Made by a program: the position numbers and the translations under genes. DNA of 64,000 nucleotides from Mycolicibacterium rhodesiae (GTDB taxonomy: Bacteria > Actinomycetota > Actinomycetes > Mycobacteriales > Mycobacteriaceae), in the NCBI RefSeq assembly GCF_002086695.1, contig NZ_MVIH01000006.1, forward strand, positions 1 through 64,000, read 5' to 3'. The notes under the pieces were generated by a model. It ran no database searches. It was not told the origin of the DNA and saw nothing but the letters and a program-made list of their open reading frames with translations. Shown in pieces: positions 45,534 through 56,490 of this stretch. How positions within the stretch are numbered: position 1 is the first letter of the stretch; each line of letters starts with the position of its first letter.

Positions 45534-45535
45534 TC

Positions 45536-45647
45536 GACGGCGGTTGGCCGCAGCGGGCGCAAGATGCGCCGTTGCGGGCGTACCGTCGTGCCATCATCGA
45601 CGCGGCGGAACACAAGCGTCACAAGCGTTCTCTGCACAAGGGGTAAC
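45536..45647 (+). pseudogene. Decayed 3' fragment of a bfd gene
   Basis: This stretch matches the last half of bfd at 25408-25611. One frame reads MRRCGRTV (compare CGRCRRTV) and, after a two-base deletion, another frame reads RAIIDAAEHKRHKRSLHKG up to TAA (compare RAIIDAADTAEHKRHRGFLHKG). Three codons (DTA) are also missing. Similarity continues for about 30 bases past the stop. The N-terminal cysteines are lost. The copy starts directly at the end of the chaperone operon and is not functional. Confidence 0.75.
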
Positions 45648-45831
45648 GCTGGATCTCCAGCGCAATCAGCGATGAACTTGAGATCGTTTCGGTGCTCCAC
45701 CCGCTATGCCCGCGCAGTCGATGGGCCGGCTGCCGCCGCGGGCGACTGAGACAACCGCGTGCGGCGGCAACCACCACCGCGTTATGGTCCGCACCGACAG
45801 CGGATGTGGAGTTGACCGAGGAGGCCGAGAC

Positions 45832-46569
45832 ATGAGTGGTGTCATCGTCACCGGAGCCGCGTCGGGGATCGGCCGGGCTTGCACCGAGGCGCTGATCGCC
45901 GACGGGCGCCGAGTAGCGCTGTGGGACATCGCCCCGGCTGTGGCGGAGGTGGCCGAGGGACTCGGTATGCCCCACAGCGTGATCGACGTCTGCGACGGCG
46001 CCTCGCTGAGCGCTGCCGTCGATGCTGCCGCGACCGCGATGGACGGAATCGACGGACTGGTGCACGCCGCCGGACGGGTCATCCCCGAACCGGTAGGCGC
46101 CTTCACCGAGGAATCGTGGGACGCGGTGCTCGACGTCAACCTGCGTGCCCAGGCGATGCTGTCTCAACTGCTGTTGCCACAGCTGCAGGAGGCTGCCCGC
46201 GCCGGCGCCGCTCCTGCGATCGTCGGCATCTCGAGCATCGAGGGACTGACCGCCAACCCGTTCATCCCCGCCTACTGCGCCTCCAAGGCCGGCCTGCTGG
46301 GGCTGACCCGATCGATGGCCGCTCAGCTGGGTCCGGAAGGGATCCGGGTGAACGCGGTGTGCCCCGGCTTCATTCGCACCCCGATGCTGCAGATCGCCCT
46401 CGACGTCGACGAGGTGCGCGAAGGTTTCGAGGCGGCCGCACCGATCGGCAGGCTGGGGAACCCCGACGAGGTCGCCGCGGCGGTGGCGTTCCTGATGTCG
46501 CCGAAGGCGTCGTTCATCACCGGCGCCCACCTCGTGGTCGACGGGGGAGTGACCAGCAGACATCCCTGA
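45832..46569 (+). CDS. SDR family oxidoreductase
   Basis: A 245-residue classical [13 protein letters not shown] at the start, AAG in the second motif, a serine in VGISSIEG, and the catalytic [14 protein letters not shown] ends the chain. The ATG follows CCGAGGAGGCCGAGAC. It lies between the decayed bfd copy and the DosR-controlled nitroreductase. It has no DosR box of its own that I can see. Substrate unknown. Confidence 0.9.
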   Translation: MSGVIVTGAASGIGRACTEALIADGRRVALWDIAPAVAEVAEGLGMPHSVIDVCDGASLSAAVDAAATAMDGIDGLVHAAGRVIPEPVGAFTEESWDAVLDVNLRAQAMLSQLLLPQLQEAARAGAAPAIVGISSIEGLTANPFIPAYCASKAGLLGLTRSMAAQLGPEGIRVNAVCPGFIRTPMLQIALDVDEVREGFEAAAPIGRLGNPDEVAAAVAFLMSPKASFITGAHLVVDGGVTSRHP

Positions 46570-46581
46570 CGCAGGGATCAG

Positions 46582-46620
46582 CCCACTCAAGTCCCCACAG
46601 GTCGGGACTTACGCCCCTGT
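46582..46620. promoter_or_regulatory. Tandem DosR-type boxes
   Basis: The plus-strand 20-mer at 46601-46620 (GTCGGGACTTACGCCCCTGT) matches 14 of 20 positions of the DosR consensus TTSGGGACTWWAGTCCCSAA. A second, partial box reads on the minus strand over 46582-46601 (GTGGGGACTTGAGT core). They lie 33-70 bases before the nitroreductase ATG, the usual position, and the DevR encoded at 50340 should bind them in hypoxia. Confidence 0.75.
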
Positions 46621-46652
46621 CAGACCCAGGGCGGTGCGGCGACAGTGGACGT

Positions 46653-47642
46653 ATGAGTGTGCAGTTTCCCGAGCCCGAGACGCTTCGGACGGTCCTGAGC
46701 CTGGCGATGCGGGCACCGTCGGTACACAACTCGCAGCCATGGCACTGGCAGGTCGGGCCGAACAGCCTGGATCTGTACGCCGATCCCAGCAGGCACCTGC
46801 CGAACACCGATCCCGACCGGCGCGACATGCTGGTCAGCTGCGGTGCTGCTCTGCACCATTGCACGGTCGCGCTGGCCGCGTTGGGGTGGCAGGCCAAGAT
46901 CCGCCGGTTCCCCGATCCGGCCGACAGCGCTCACTTGGCGTCGATCGAGGTGGCGCCGCTCGCGGCCGGTGAACTCGATGTCACGCTGGCCGCCGCGATC
47001 ACCCGGCGTCGCACCGATCGGCGCACCTTCAGCTCGTGGCCGGTACCCGGTGGTGACATCGCGCTGATGGGTGCGCGCGCTGCGCGGGCGGGGGTGATGT
47101 TGCGCCAGCTGGACCTGCTGCCGCACCTGACGGAGATCGTCGCCCGATCGGTGTCCAAGCACGCCGCCGATGCCGACTACCTCAGTGAGCTCAGCGCGTG
47201 GAGCGGTCGGTACGGGTCACTGGCGGGGGTTCCCGCCCACAACACTCCCGCACCCGATCAGCACGCGACGCTGCCTGCCCGAGTGTTCGCGGGCCCGATC
47301 TTGGCGCAGCCGTCGGAAACGCCTGCCGCCGAAGACAACGGCGTCCTGCTCGCGCTCGGTACCGAGACCGACGACGACCTGGCCCGGTTGCGCGCCGGCG
47401 AGGCGACCAGCCTGGTGCTGCTGTCGGCGACAGCCATGGGGCTGGCGACGTGCCCGGTCACCGAGCCGCTGGAGATCGGTGAAACACGAGAAGCGGTGCG
47501 TGAAGACGTCTTCGGCATAAGCGGCTATCCGCAGATGTTGGTGCGCATCGGCTGGGCCCCGGTGAACGCCGACCCGCTGCCTGCCACCCCACGCCGGCCA
47601 TTCTCGGAAGTGGTCGGCGGCCTCGACGATCGCGTGGCGTGA
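46653..47642 (+). CDS. Acg-type nitroreductase family protein
   Basis: A 329-residue protein of the Acg family (Rv2032/Rv3131-like), distant nitroreductases found in the dormancy regulon. Recognisable parts are MRAPSVHNSQPWHW, DLYADPSRHLPNTDPDRRDM and RRRTDRRTF. Acg proteins have a covered flavin pocket and may store or hide flavin rather than reduce nitro compounds. Two DosR-type boxes lie upstream. The stop is 20 bases before a tandem Usp gene, so the two form one operon. Confidence 0.88.
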   Translation: MSVQFPEPETLRTVLSLAMRAPSVHNSQPWHWQVGPNSLDLYADPSRHLPNTDPDRRDMLVSCGAALHHCTVALAALGWQAKIRRFPDPADSAHLASIEVAPLAAGELDVTLAAAITRRRTDRRTFSSWPVPGGDIALMGARAARAGVMLRQLDLLPHLTEIVARSVSKHAADADYLSELSAWSGRYGSLAGVPAHNTPAPDQHATLPARVFAGPILAQPSETPAAEDNGVLLALGTETDDDLARLRAGEATSLVLLSATAMGLATCPVTEPLEIGETREAVREDVFGISGYPQMLVRIGWAPVNADPLPATPRRPFSEVVGGLDDRVA

Positions 47643-47662
47643 CAAACCGAAAGGAATATCAA

Positions 47663-48550
47663 ATGGCAACTTCTGCAACGAAATACGACATCATCGTCGG
47701 TGTCGATGGATCCCCGGAGTCAAAGGTCGCCGTCGACTGGGCGGCACGCGACGCGGCACTGCGGGGGATGCAGGTGCACCTGGTGCACGTGCTGAGCTCG
47801 CCCGCCGTGATGACCTTCCCCGAAGTGCCCGTACCGAGCGGTTACTTTCAGTGGCAGGAGGATGCGGCTCGCGAGATCTTGGATAGCGCGGCCGAAACCG
47901 TCGCAGCCGCCACCAAGGACGACCCGGTGGAGGTCACCACCGAGATCGTGAGCGGATCTCCGGTGCCGACGCTGGCGGATTTGTCCAAAGACGCCCAGCT
48001 GATCGTGGTGGGATGCCGGGGGCGCGGTGCGCTGGCCCGCAGTCTGCTCGGCTCGGTCAGCACCGGCCTGGTTCACCACGCGCACTGCCCGGTGGCGATC
48101 ATCCACGACGAGGATCCGTCGACGGCCCGCCCGTCGAAGGCGCCGGTGGTCGTCGGCGTCGACGGTTCACCGGCCTCGGAGAAGGCGCTGGAAATCGCGT
48201 TCGAGCAAGCCTCGTTGCGTGGAGTGGAACTGGTCGCCGTGCACGCCTGGAGCGACACCGGGGTGTTCGAATTCCCCGGCCTGGACTGGTCGTCACTGCG
48301 GTCGATCGCCGAGGAGACACTGGCCGAGCGGCTGGCCGGTTGGCAGGAGCGCTACCCAGATGTCGTGGTGCATCGGCTGGTCGTGGCCGACCGGCCCGCG
48401 CAACAGCTCATCGAGCAGTCGGAGTCGGCTCAGTTGACAGTCCTCGGCAGCCACGGACGTGGCGGATTCGCCGGGATGCTGCTGGGGTCGGTCAGCACCG
48501 CGGTGGTGCATGGATCCCGGCAGCCGGTGATCGTCGCACGCAGCGGCTAA
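47663..48550 (+). CDS. Tandem universal stress protein
   Basis: A 295-residue protein with two Usp domains. The first (about 8-150) has GVDGSPESK and the ATP loop GCRGRGALARSLLGSVS; the second (about 160-295) has GVDGSPASEK and GSHGRGGFAGMLLGSVS. Both keep the G-2x-G-9x-S ATP-binding pattern, so both should bind ATP. Such proteins are the most numerous members of the mycobacterial DosR regulon. Ribosome site GAAAGGAATATCAA. It converges on devS. Confidence 0.92.
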   Translation: MATSATKYDIIVGVDGSPESKVAVDWAARDAALRGMQVHLVHVLSSPAVMTFPEVPVPSGYFQWQEDAAREILDSAAETVAAATKDDPVEVTTEIVSGSPVPTLADLSKDAQLIVVGCRGRGALARSLLGSVSTGLVHHAHCPVAIIHDEDPSTARPSKAPVVVGVDGSPASEKALEIAFEQASLRGVELVAVHAWSDTGVFEFPGLDWSSLRSIAEETLAERLAGWQERYPDVVVHRLVVADRPAQQLIEQSESAQLTVLGSHGRGGFAGMLLGSVSTAVVHGSRQPVIVARSG

Positions 48551-48576
48551 CACCAAACACCGCGGGACACAACGCC

Positions 48577-50987
<2,411 letters not shown>

Positions 50988-51020
50988 GGTGCAACGATAT
51001 CGGGAGTTCGCTAATCCGCG

Positions 51021-51890
51021 TCACAACAATCGCTGACGGTCGACGACCAGAACCGAGCAATCGGTGTTGTGCAGGGCTGCCGACCCGGTGGGACCGAGTA
51101 GTTCCTCGATGCCCCGGGCGTTGCGTGCGCCCACCACGACGAGCTGGATGGAGCCGGCGTTTTTGGCCAGATAGTTCAGCACGCTGCCGTGGATCGCGAC
51201 CGGTCGGGCGTCGAGATCGGGATATTGGTTCTTCCAGTGCGACAGCCGGCGGTCCAGTTGCGCACGCACCATCCGGTTGCCGTCGGCGACGGCGTGGGAG
51301 TCGTGGACGTCGGTGTAGCGCGACTGCCACGAGCCGAGAACCCGCAGCGGCGCGCCCCGCAACCGTGCTTCGGCGACGCCGAACTGCAGCACCGCAGCGC
51401 TGTCGGGTGATTCGTCGAGTTCGACGACGATCCAGCCGGGTTCGTGCCCCAGGGGCCGATCCTCGCCCCGCACGATGGCGACGGGGCAGTGCGCAGCGGT
51501 GACCAGCGCGGTCGCCGTCGATCCGATTCGGTCGGCGTCGAAGTGCTTGAGCCCGACCTCGCCGACGCAGATCATCGCGGCCACCCGCGAGGCCTCGACC
51601 AGGGTGGCGATCGGACGGCCGTGAAGGACCTCGACTTCGAGCTTGACCTGCCGTCCGGTGGCCTCGACCGCCTCCGCCGCCGACCGGACCGCGAATTCGG
51701 CGCCGGCCAGCAGACGCGCCTCCTCGTGCGGGTCCACCGGATCCGGGCCGGGCGGCTGGATCGCGTAGACCAGCCGCAGCGGCATATCGCGGCTGACCGC
51801 CTCGTCGATCGCCCACAGCGCGGCCCGGACAGCACCCCGAGAACCGTCGACGCCGACCACGATCGACGGCGGTGTGAACGATTCGGGCAT
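51021..51890 (-). CDS. Universal stress protein, Rv3134c-like
   Basis: A 289-residue tandem Usp protein directly upstream of devR (33 bases). Domain 1 has VVGVDGSRGAVRAALWA; domain 2 keeps VVVGARNARGIEELLGP. The second Gly-rich loop is less complete than in the Usp at 47663. In M. tuberculosis Rv3134c is co-transcribed with devR-devS and the arrangement is the same here. The ATG at 51890 follows GGGGAGCCCCTG; the frame is open beyond it only as a shadow. Confidence 0.9.
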   Translation of the reverse strand: MPESFTPPSIVVGVDGSRGAVRAALWAIDEAVSRDMPLRLVYAIQPPGPDPVDPHEEARLLAGAEFAVRSAAEAVEATGRQVKLEVEVLHGRPIATLVEASRVAAMICVGEVGLKHFDADRIGSTATALVTAAHCPVAIVRGEDRPLGHEPGWIVVELDESPDSAAVLQFGVAEARLRGAPLRVLGSWQSRYTDVHDSHAVADGNRMVRAQLDRRLSHWKNQYPDLDARPVAIHGSVLNYLAKNAGSIQLVVVGARNARGIEELLGPTGSAALHNTDCSVLVVDRQRLL

Positions 51891-51963
51891 CAGGGGCTCC
51901 CCGGGACGGCGGACTCCATTGTCGCCGACGACGACATCAGAGCGAGGTGAAAACGCCGGGCCG

Positions 51964-52218
51964 CTAGCCGGCTGCGGCTTCGATCTCCGACATCGATGTC
52001 GCGAAAAGCTGACTGGCCAGGTTGGACAACGCCCGCGCGACGGCCACCTCGTCGCGCAGTTCCACCGCGTGTTCGGTGCCGGCATCCATCCGGGCGGTCC
52101 CCGTGCCCACCAGGGCGGTACTTCGCCAGGAGAGCAAAGCGGTGGCCCGGGTGCGATCGGCATCCTCGTCGACGGCGATCAACACGGCCGAATGCTTGGT
52201 CTGGTCGAGATCTTCCAT
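51964..52218 (-). CDS. DUF1876 dormancy protein (Rv1738/Rv2632c-like)
   Basis: An 84-residue protein: AVLIAVDEDADRTRATALLSW, then VGTGTARMD and AVARALSNLASQL. The family includes Rv1738, one of the most strongly hypoxia-induced genes of M. tuberculosis; its fold resembles ribosome hibernation factors, which suggests it stops translation during dormancy (an inference from the literature). The ATG at 52218 follows GAGGGGGACGCC. A DosR-type box lies 50 bases upstream. Confidence 0.88.
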   Translation of the reverse strand: MEDLDQTKHSAVLIAVDEDADRTRATALLSWRSTALVGTGTARMDAGTEHAVELRDEVAVARALSNLASQLFATSMSEIEAAAG

Positions 52219-52267
52219 GGCGTCCCCCTCGGTCATCTCGATCCGACCACGTGGGCTGACACCGCGG

Positions 52268-52287
52268 ATAGGGGCCGAAGTCCCAAC
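52268..52287 (-). promoter_or_regulatory. DosR-type box upstream of the DUF1876 gene
   Basis: ATAGGGGCCGAAGTCCCAAC matches 13 of 20 consensus positions and keeps both GGG and GTCCC arms. It is 50 bases upstream of the DUF1876 ATG and 21 bases from the 3' end of the acyl-CoA dehydrogenase gene. Confidence 0.65.
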
Positions 52288-52307
52288 GGAGTGGGTCGTT
52301 CGGCGGC

Positions 52308-53699
52308 TCAGCGCTTGGGCTTCGGCGGTGCGAGCACTTTCATGACCATGCGCATCGCCGGCTCGGGAACCCGGTCCTTCATGGCGAGTGCGGTCTCGGC
52401 GACGCGGCCACGCGCCGGCGTGCCGCGGCCGAACAGCCGGTTGAACGGACCGCCCGACGGTTCCAGCTCGACGTGCATCGGGGGCCCACCGTCGGCGGCG
52501 CCGAGCGCAGAGGAGATCACGATCCGCTGGATCTCGCTGGTGCCCTCGAAGATGGTGTACAGCTTGGCGTCGCGGTACCACTTCTCCACCGGATGGTCGC
52601 TGATGTAGCCCCAACCGCCCATGGTCTGGATGGCCCGCTCGGTGGTCTTGACGGCGATCTCGCTGGCGGCCAGCTTCGCCATCGAGCCTTCACCGCGCTC
52701 GAACGGCACATTGTTGGCGGCCATCCAGGACGCGCGCCAGGTCAACAGCCGGGCGGCGTCGATACCGGTGGCGAGGTCGGCCAGCGGGAAGGCGATGCCT
52801 TGGTTGTCGATGATGGGGGCACCGAACGCCTCGCGGCGGTTGGCGTAAGCGGTGACGTATTCCAGTGCGGCACGGGCGATCCCCAGCGCCTGGGCGGCCA
52901 CCATCGGGCGAGTCTGCTCGAACGTGCCGAGGGTGGCCGATCCGGAGCGCCGCCCGCCGGTGGCCATGGCCTCGCGGGTCTTGGCCAGCTTGTGCTCGAG
53001 CTTGTCCTGCCCGCCCAGCAGGTTCGCGCCGGGCACCCGAACGCCGTTGAACTTCAGCTCCGCGGTGTGCGACGCACGGCACCCGAGCTTGTCGAGCTTG
53101 CGGACGAGCTCCAAACCCGGTGTGCCACCGGGCACGACGAACAACGCCTGTCCGCGGTGGCCCAACTCCTCGTCGACGACGGCGTTGACGACGTGCACGT
53201 TGGCGATGCCGCCGTTGCCGATCCACATCTTGTGTCCGTCGATGATCCAGTCGTCACCGTCGCGGCGGGCCCGGGTCCGCAGGTTGCGCACGTCGCTGCC
53301 ACCCTCGGGTTCGGAAATCGCCAATGCGGCAAGCTTCAGATCCCCCGGGGTGCCGAAGCACTCGGGCGCCCAGGTCAGCATCTGTTCGGGGGTGGCGGCC
53401 TGGCCGATGGCCGACAGTGCCAGCGCCGGCATGACCACGGCCAAACCGATTCCCGCACAACCCCAGAACAATTCCTCCATGAACATCGGCAGCGACAGGC
53501 CGGTCGGGTCACCGATCAGGTCGCGGTAGAACAGTGGACTGTAGAAACCTTGGCGGGCGGCTTCCTCGAGTACCGGCCACGGAAACTCCTGGCGCTTGTC
53601 GTAGTCGGCGGCCACCGGTCGGATGCAATGTTCGGCGAACTCGTGTGCGCGGCGAGCGAGATCGTGCTGCGCCGTCGTCGGCGTGAGGTCCAGACCCAT
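52308..53699 (-). CDS. Acyl-CoA dehydrogenase
   Basis: A 463-residue FAD-dependent acyl-CoA dehydrogenase. The FAD/substrate segments ALAISEPEGGSDVRNLRTRA and WIGNGGIANVHVV are intact, and the catalytic base is in YTIFEGTSEIQRIV. A C-terminal extension of about 60 residues past the normal end (with VEPSGGPFNRLFGRGTP-like, proline-rich sequence) is unusual but seen in several mycobacterial FadE proteins. It has no partner FadD or hydratase next to it. The ATG follows GAAAGGACGCACG. The DUF1876 gene lies downstream on the same strand, separated by its own DosR box. Confidence 0.9.
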   Translation of the reverse strand: MGLDLTPTTAQHDLARRAHEFAEHCIRPVAADYDKRQEFPWPVLEEAARQGFYSPLFYRDLIGDPTGLSLPMFMEELFWGCAGIGLAVVMPALALSAIGQAATPEQMLTWAPECFGTPGDLKLAALAISEPEGGSDVRNLRTRARRDGDDWIIDGHKMWIGNGGIANVHVVNAVVDEELGHRGQALFVVPGGTPGLELVRKLDKLGCRASHTAELKFNGVRVPGANLLGGQDKLEHKLAKTREAMATGGRRSGSATLGTFEQTRPMVAAQALGIARAALEYVTAYANRREAFGAPIIDNQGIAFPLADLATGIDAARLLTWRASWMAANNVPFERGEGSMAKLAASEIAVKTTERAIQTMGGWGYISDHPVEKWYRDAKLYTIFEGTSEIQRIVISSALGAADGGPPMHVELEPSGGPFNRLFGRGTPARGRVAETALAMKDRVPEPAMRMVMKVLAPPKPKR

Positions 53700-53856
53700 C
53701 GTGCGTCCTTTCGACGCTTGGGTGATACCTCCGGTACCGCATGATCAAACGTCGGGCCCGCCGGGAAAGTTGGAGCCCGGGCTGCCGCGGAGTCGGGTTG
53801 CACGGCAGCTCGGGGCTGACTGGGATATCGACCGCCGACCGGTGGGCGTTACCGAC

Positions 53857-53882
53857 GTTTTTCGCCCCTGGTGGCCGGGTAG
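53857..53882 (+). promoter_or_regulatory. SigF-type promoter
   Basis: GTTT (53857-53860), a 16-base spacer, and GGGTAG (53877-53882), one base from the mycobacterial SigF consensus GTTT-N15-17-GGGTAT. Transcription would start near 53889, just before the GGAGG at 53896-53900 and the ATG at 53909. Confidence 0.7.
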
Positions 53883-53908
53883 TCGACTCCGACACGGAGG
53901 TGATTTCC

Positions 53909-54328
53909 ATGCCAAAGACAACCAAGCGCGGCGACGCCAAGAAGAGCGAGTTGCCCAGCACTCTGAAGAAGTCCGACGCGAAGGCACAGCGCACTTTCGC
54001 CAAAGCACACGACGCGGCGGCCGAGGAGTATGGCGAGGGCGAGCGGGCCCACCGGGTGGCCTACAGCGCGCTCAAGCACAGCTACGAGAAGGTCGGCGAC
54101 CACTGGGAGGCCAAGAGCTCCACGGGGCCCTCGGATTCCCGGGCGCGCAGCGGCGGCCCCAACCCGAAGGGCAAGAGCGCGGAAGGGGTCGACGCCAATT
54201 CGAGCAAGAAGCATCTGCTCGACGTCGCGAGACGGCTCGACATCAGCGGACGTTCATCGATGAACAAAGGCGAACTGGTCGACGCCATCATGAAGGCCAA
54301 TCGCCGCGAGAGCAGGCGCAACCGCTGA
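53909..54328 (+). CDS. ChaB/Rho-N domain protein
   Basis: A 139-residue, strongly basic protein. The N-terminal half is a ChaB-like domain (KSELPSTLKKSDAKAQRTFAKAHDAAAEEYG, then RAHRVAYSALKHSYEKVGDHW in pieces); the C-terminal 40 residues are a Rho-N/SAP-like helix pair (SKKHLLDVARRLDISGRSSMNKGELVDAIMKA in pieces) that normally binds nucleic acid. So it may be a stress-time DNA- or RNA-binding protein. A SigF-type promoter lies directly upstream. Its stop abuts the stop of the convergent MFS gene. Confidence 0.85.
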   Translation: MPKTTKRGDAKKSELPSTLKKSDAKAQRTFAKAHDAAAEEYGEGERAHRVAYSALKHSYEKVGDHWEAKSSTGPSDSRARSGGPNPKGKSAEGVDANSSKKHLLDVARRLDISGRSSMNKGELVDAIMKANRRESRRNR

Positions 54329-55624
54329 TCAGCGGTCCCGGCGAGGGGTGGCCGGTGCCGGCTCGGAGTCGGTGAAGAACTCCAGGAGGTACCGGCTCTC
54401 CTCGATGTCGCCGATCGTGCGCCTGGCTTTCCTTCTGGTGATGAGAATGGCGGCGATCGCAAACGCCCACACGACGTATTGGACGCACCAGGCCAGTCGG
54501 AACGATTCGAACGAGTAGCCGCCTGCCGCACCGATGATCACGCCCATCGCCTGCATGACCAGCAGTGAGGCCAGGAAGCCGCCCATGTTCACCGCGCCCT
54601 GCGCGGTGCCCAGCGTCGAGCGCGGGTTGAAGGTACGTGCGAAATCGAAGCCGACCATCGAGCCCGGGCCGCCGAACGAGATCACCACGATCAAGAGCAC
54701 CAGCAGCCAGCGCGGTGCCGCGGATGGCAGCGCCAGCACCACCGTCCAGATGAGCGCATTGCTGATGACGATGCCCAGCACGATCCATGACCGCCGGTGT
54801 GGATGCCGGCCGGTGATGATGCCGATCAGCACGCCGAAGACGATCGCGGCGACCACCGAGATGGTCAGCAGTGTTCCCGCCTCACCACGCGAAAGATTTT
54901 GCGCCACCGTCAGATACGGGACTCCCCACATCAGCGCGAAGACGGTGACCGAAAACTGGGTGCCCATGTGGGTGAAGAAGCCGAGCCGGGTGCCGGGTCG
55001 CATCCACACCGTGTTCACGCTGGCCAGCGTCTCGCGAAGGCTGACCACCGGGTCGTTCGCGGTGATTCCGCTGGGCGTGTTCTTCACCAGCAGCAGGGTC
55101 AGCACCAGCGACAGCACGCCGAACGCCGCGACGGTCACATAGGCCCGGGTCCATCCGGACCCGATGAGCAGAGCCATGAACGGCACCGCTGAAAGCACCT
55201 GTCCCAGTTGACCTGAGATGCCGGTCAGCTGGGTCACCAACGGGATCTGGCGCGGTGTGAACCAGTGGGGCACCAGCCGCAACACCGAGATGAATGTGAA
55301 CGCGTCGCCGAGCCCCACCACCGCGCGGGCGGCGATCGCGGTGGGCAACGACACAGTGACTGCCAGGACCAGCTGACCTGCGAGCATCAGCGTCGCGCCC
55401 GTCAGGATCATCTTCTTGGACCCGAAGCGGTCCAGGAGCAGGCCGGCCGGGATCTGTGCGGACGCATAGACGATCACCTGCAGCACGACGAACGTCGACA
55501 GCACGCCAGGGCTCGCCGAGAACCGCTTGGCCGCATCCAGCCCGGAGACCCCCATCGTGGTGCGGTCCAGCACGGCCACGATGTAGGCCAACGTTCCTGT
55601 CGACCACACAATCCAGGCCCGCAC
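54329..55624 (-). CDS. Major facilitator superfamily transporter
   Basis: A 431-residue inner-membrane protein with about 12 helices. LLLDRFGSKKMILTG is the MFS loop 2-3 signature after helix 2, and GVLIGIITGRHPHRRS is the matching loop 8-9. It resembles nitrate/oxalate-type or sugar-acid MFS members; the cargo cannot be named. GTG start after GAAGGGTGACGGACA. It lies 65 bases downstream of the polyamine ABC permease genes on the same strand and may be co-transcribed with them. Confidence 0.85.
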   Translation of the reverse strand: MRAWIVWSTGTLAYIVAVLDRTTMGVSGLDAAKRFSASPGVLSTFVVLQVIVYASAQIPAGLLLDRFGSKKMILTGATLMLAGQLVLAVTVSLPTAIAARAVVGLGDAFTFISVLRLVPHWFTPRQIPLVTQLTGISGQLGQVLSAVPFMALLIGSGWTRAYVTVAAFGVLSLVLTLLLVKNTPSGITANDPVVSLRETLASVNTVWMRPGTRLGFFTHMGTQFSVTVFALMWGVPYLTVAQNLSRGEAGTLLTISVVAAIVFGVLIGIITGRHPHRRSWIVLGIVISNALIWTVVLALPSAAPRWLLVLLIVVISFGGPGSMVGFDFARTFNPRSTLGTAQGAVNMGGFLASLLVMQAMGVIIGAAGGYSFESFRLAWCVQYVVWAFAIAAILITRRKARRTIGDIEESRYLLEFFTDSEPAPATPRRDR

Positions 55625-55689
55625 TGTCCGTCACCCTTCGTCGATCCGCCCCACCAATCATCTCCCGGCGGCGCAAATTGATTCCCGGG

Positions 55690-56490
55690 CTATACCCGGG
55701 TTGACGCGGGATCACCGCCGAAGCGTTGCGCCAGCCACACCGGGATGATCGCCAGCACGGTCAGCGTCGCGGCGACGACGTTGATCACCGGAGCCTGGTT
55801 GGGCCGGAACAGGTTGCCGAATATCCAGATCGGCAGCGTCTGCACCGTCGGCCCGGCGGTGAATGTGGTCACCACGATCTCGTCGAAACTGAGCGCGAAG
55901 GCCAGGATCGCACCGGCGACCAGCGCGCCGCGCATCATCGGGAATGTGACATAGCGAAACGTCTGCCAGCCCGATGCGCCCAGATCGGCCGACGCGTCCT
56001 CCAGGCCGGTGCCGAGCCGGCGCAGCCGGGCCTGGGTGTTGTTGAAGACGATCACGATGCAGAACGTCGCGTGGCCGACGATGACCGTCGCCAATCCGAG
56101 CGTCATCCCCAGCGCCGAGGTGAACGTCGCATTCAGCGCGATACCGGTGACGATCCCGGGCAGCGTGATCGGAAGCACCACCAGGAAGCTGATGGTCTGT
56201 CGCCCGAAGAACTCGTAGCGCTGGACGGCGAACGCGGCCATGCTGCCCAACAGCAGCGCGAGGGCCGTCGCGCACAGGCCCACCACCACCGAGTTCGCCA
56301 GCGAATGCCACATGCCGTCGCTGGCCCACGCGTCGGCCCACCACCGCAACGTGAAACCGCTTGGCGGGAAAGCGAACGTCTTCGACGAGTTGAACGCGTT
56401 GAGGACTACCAGGAGCAGCGGCGCGTACAGGAAGACAAGGACGAACAGCGTCCAGATCCGGACCAGGCGGCGCAACGTGGGTGACAACAT
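55690..56490 (-). CDS. potC: Polyamine-type ABC transporter permease (PotC-like)
   Basis: A 266-residue membrane permease with six helices. LGASGWQTFRYVTFPMM is the EAA-loop that docks on the ATPase, and SFDEIVVTTFTAGP follows as in PotC. Together with the permease at 56490 it forms the channel for spermidine/putrescine or a related cation. The ATG overlaps the stop of that permease (TGATG). It is the last gene of the potABCD-type unit. Confidence 0.87.
   Translation of the reverse strand: MLSPTLRRLVRIWTLFVLVFLYAPLLLVVLNAFNSSKTFAFPPSGFTLRWWADAWASDGMWHSLANSVVVGLCATALALLLGSMAAFAVQRYEFFGRQTISFLVVLPITLPGIVTGIALNATFTSALGMTLGLATVIVGHATFCIVIVFNNTQARLRRLGTGLEDASADLGASGWQTFRYVTFPMMRGALVAGAILAFALSFDEIVVTTFTAGPTVQTLPIWIFGNLFRPNQAPVINVVAATLTVLAIIPVWLAQRFGGDPASTRV

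Larger units (their letters stand above)
25643..45535. mobile_element. Putative ancient stress-tolerance island bracketed by bfd copies
   Basis: The block between the intact bfd (25408-25611) and its decayed 3' copy (45536-45647) contains almost only stress and regulatory genes, including a second dnaK-grpE-J-protein set, clpB and two hsp20 genes. The flanking copies are in the same orientation, as expected for a target-site or segmental duplication. No integrase, transposase or tRNA was seen, and the repeats have diverged, so any transfer is old. Island status is inference. Confidence 0.35.

Noticed and set aside
51893..51912. A DosR box before the usp-devR operon (CGGGACGGCGGACTCC core)
   Set aside because: Only about half the consensus fits and it overlaps the ribosome-binding region of the usp gene, too close to the start.
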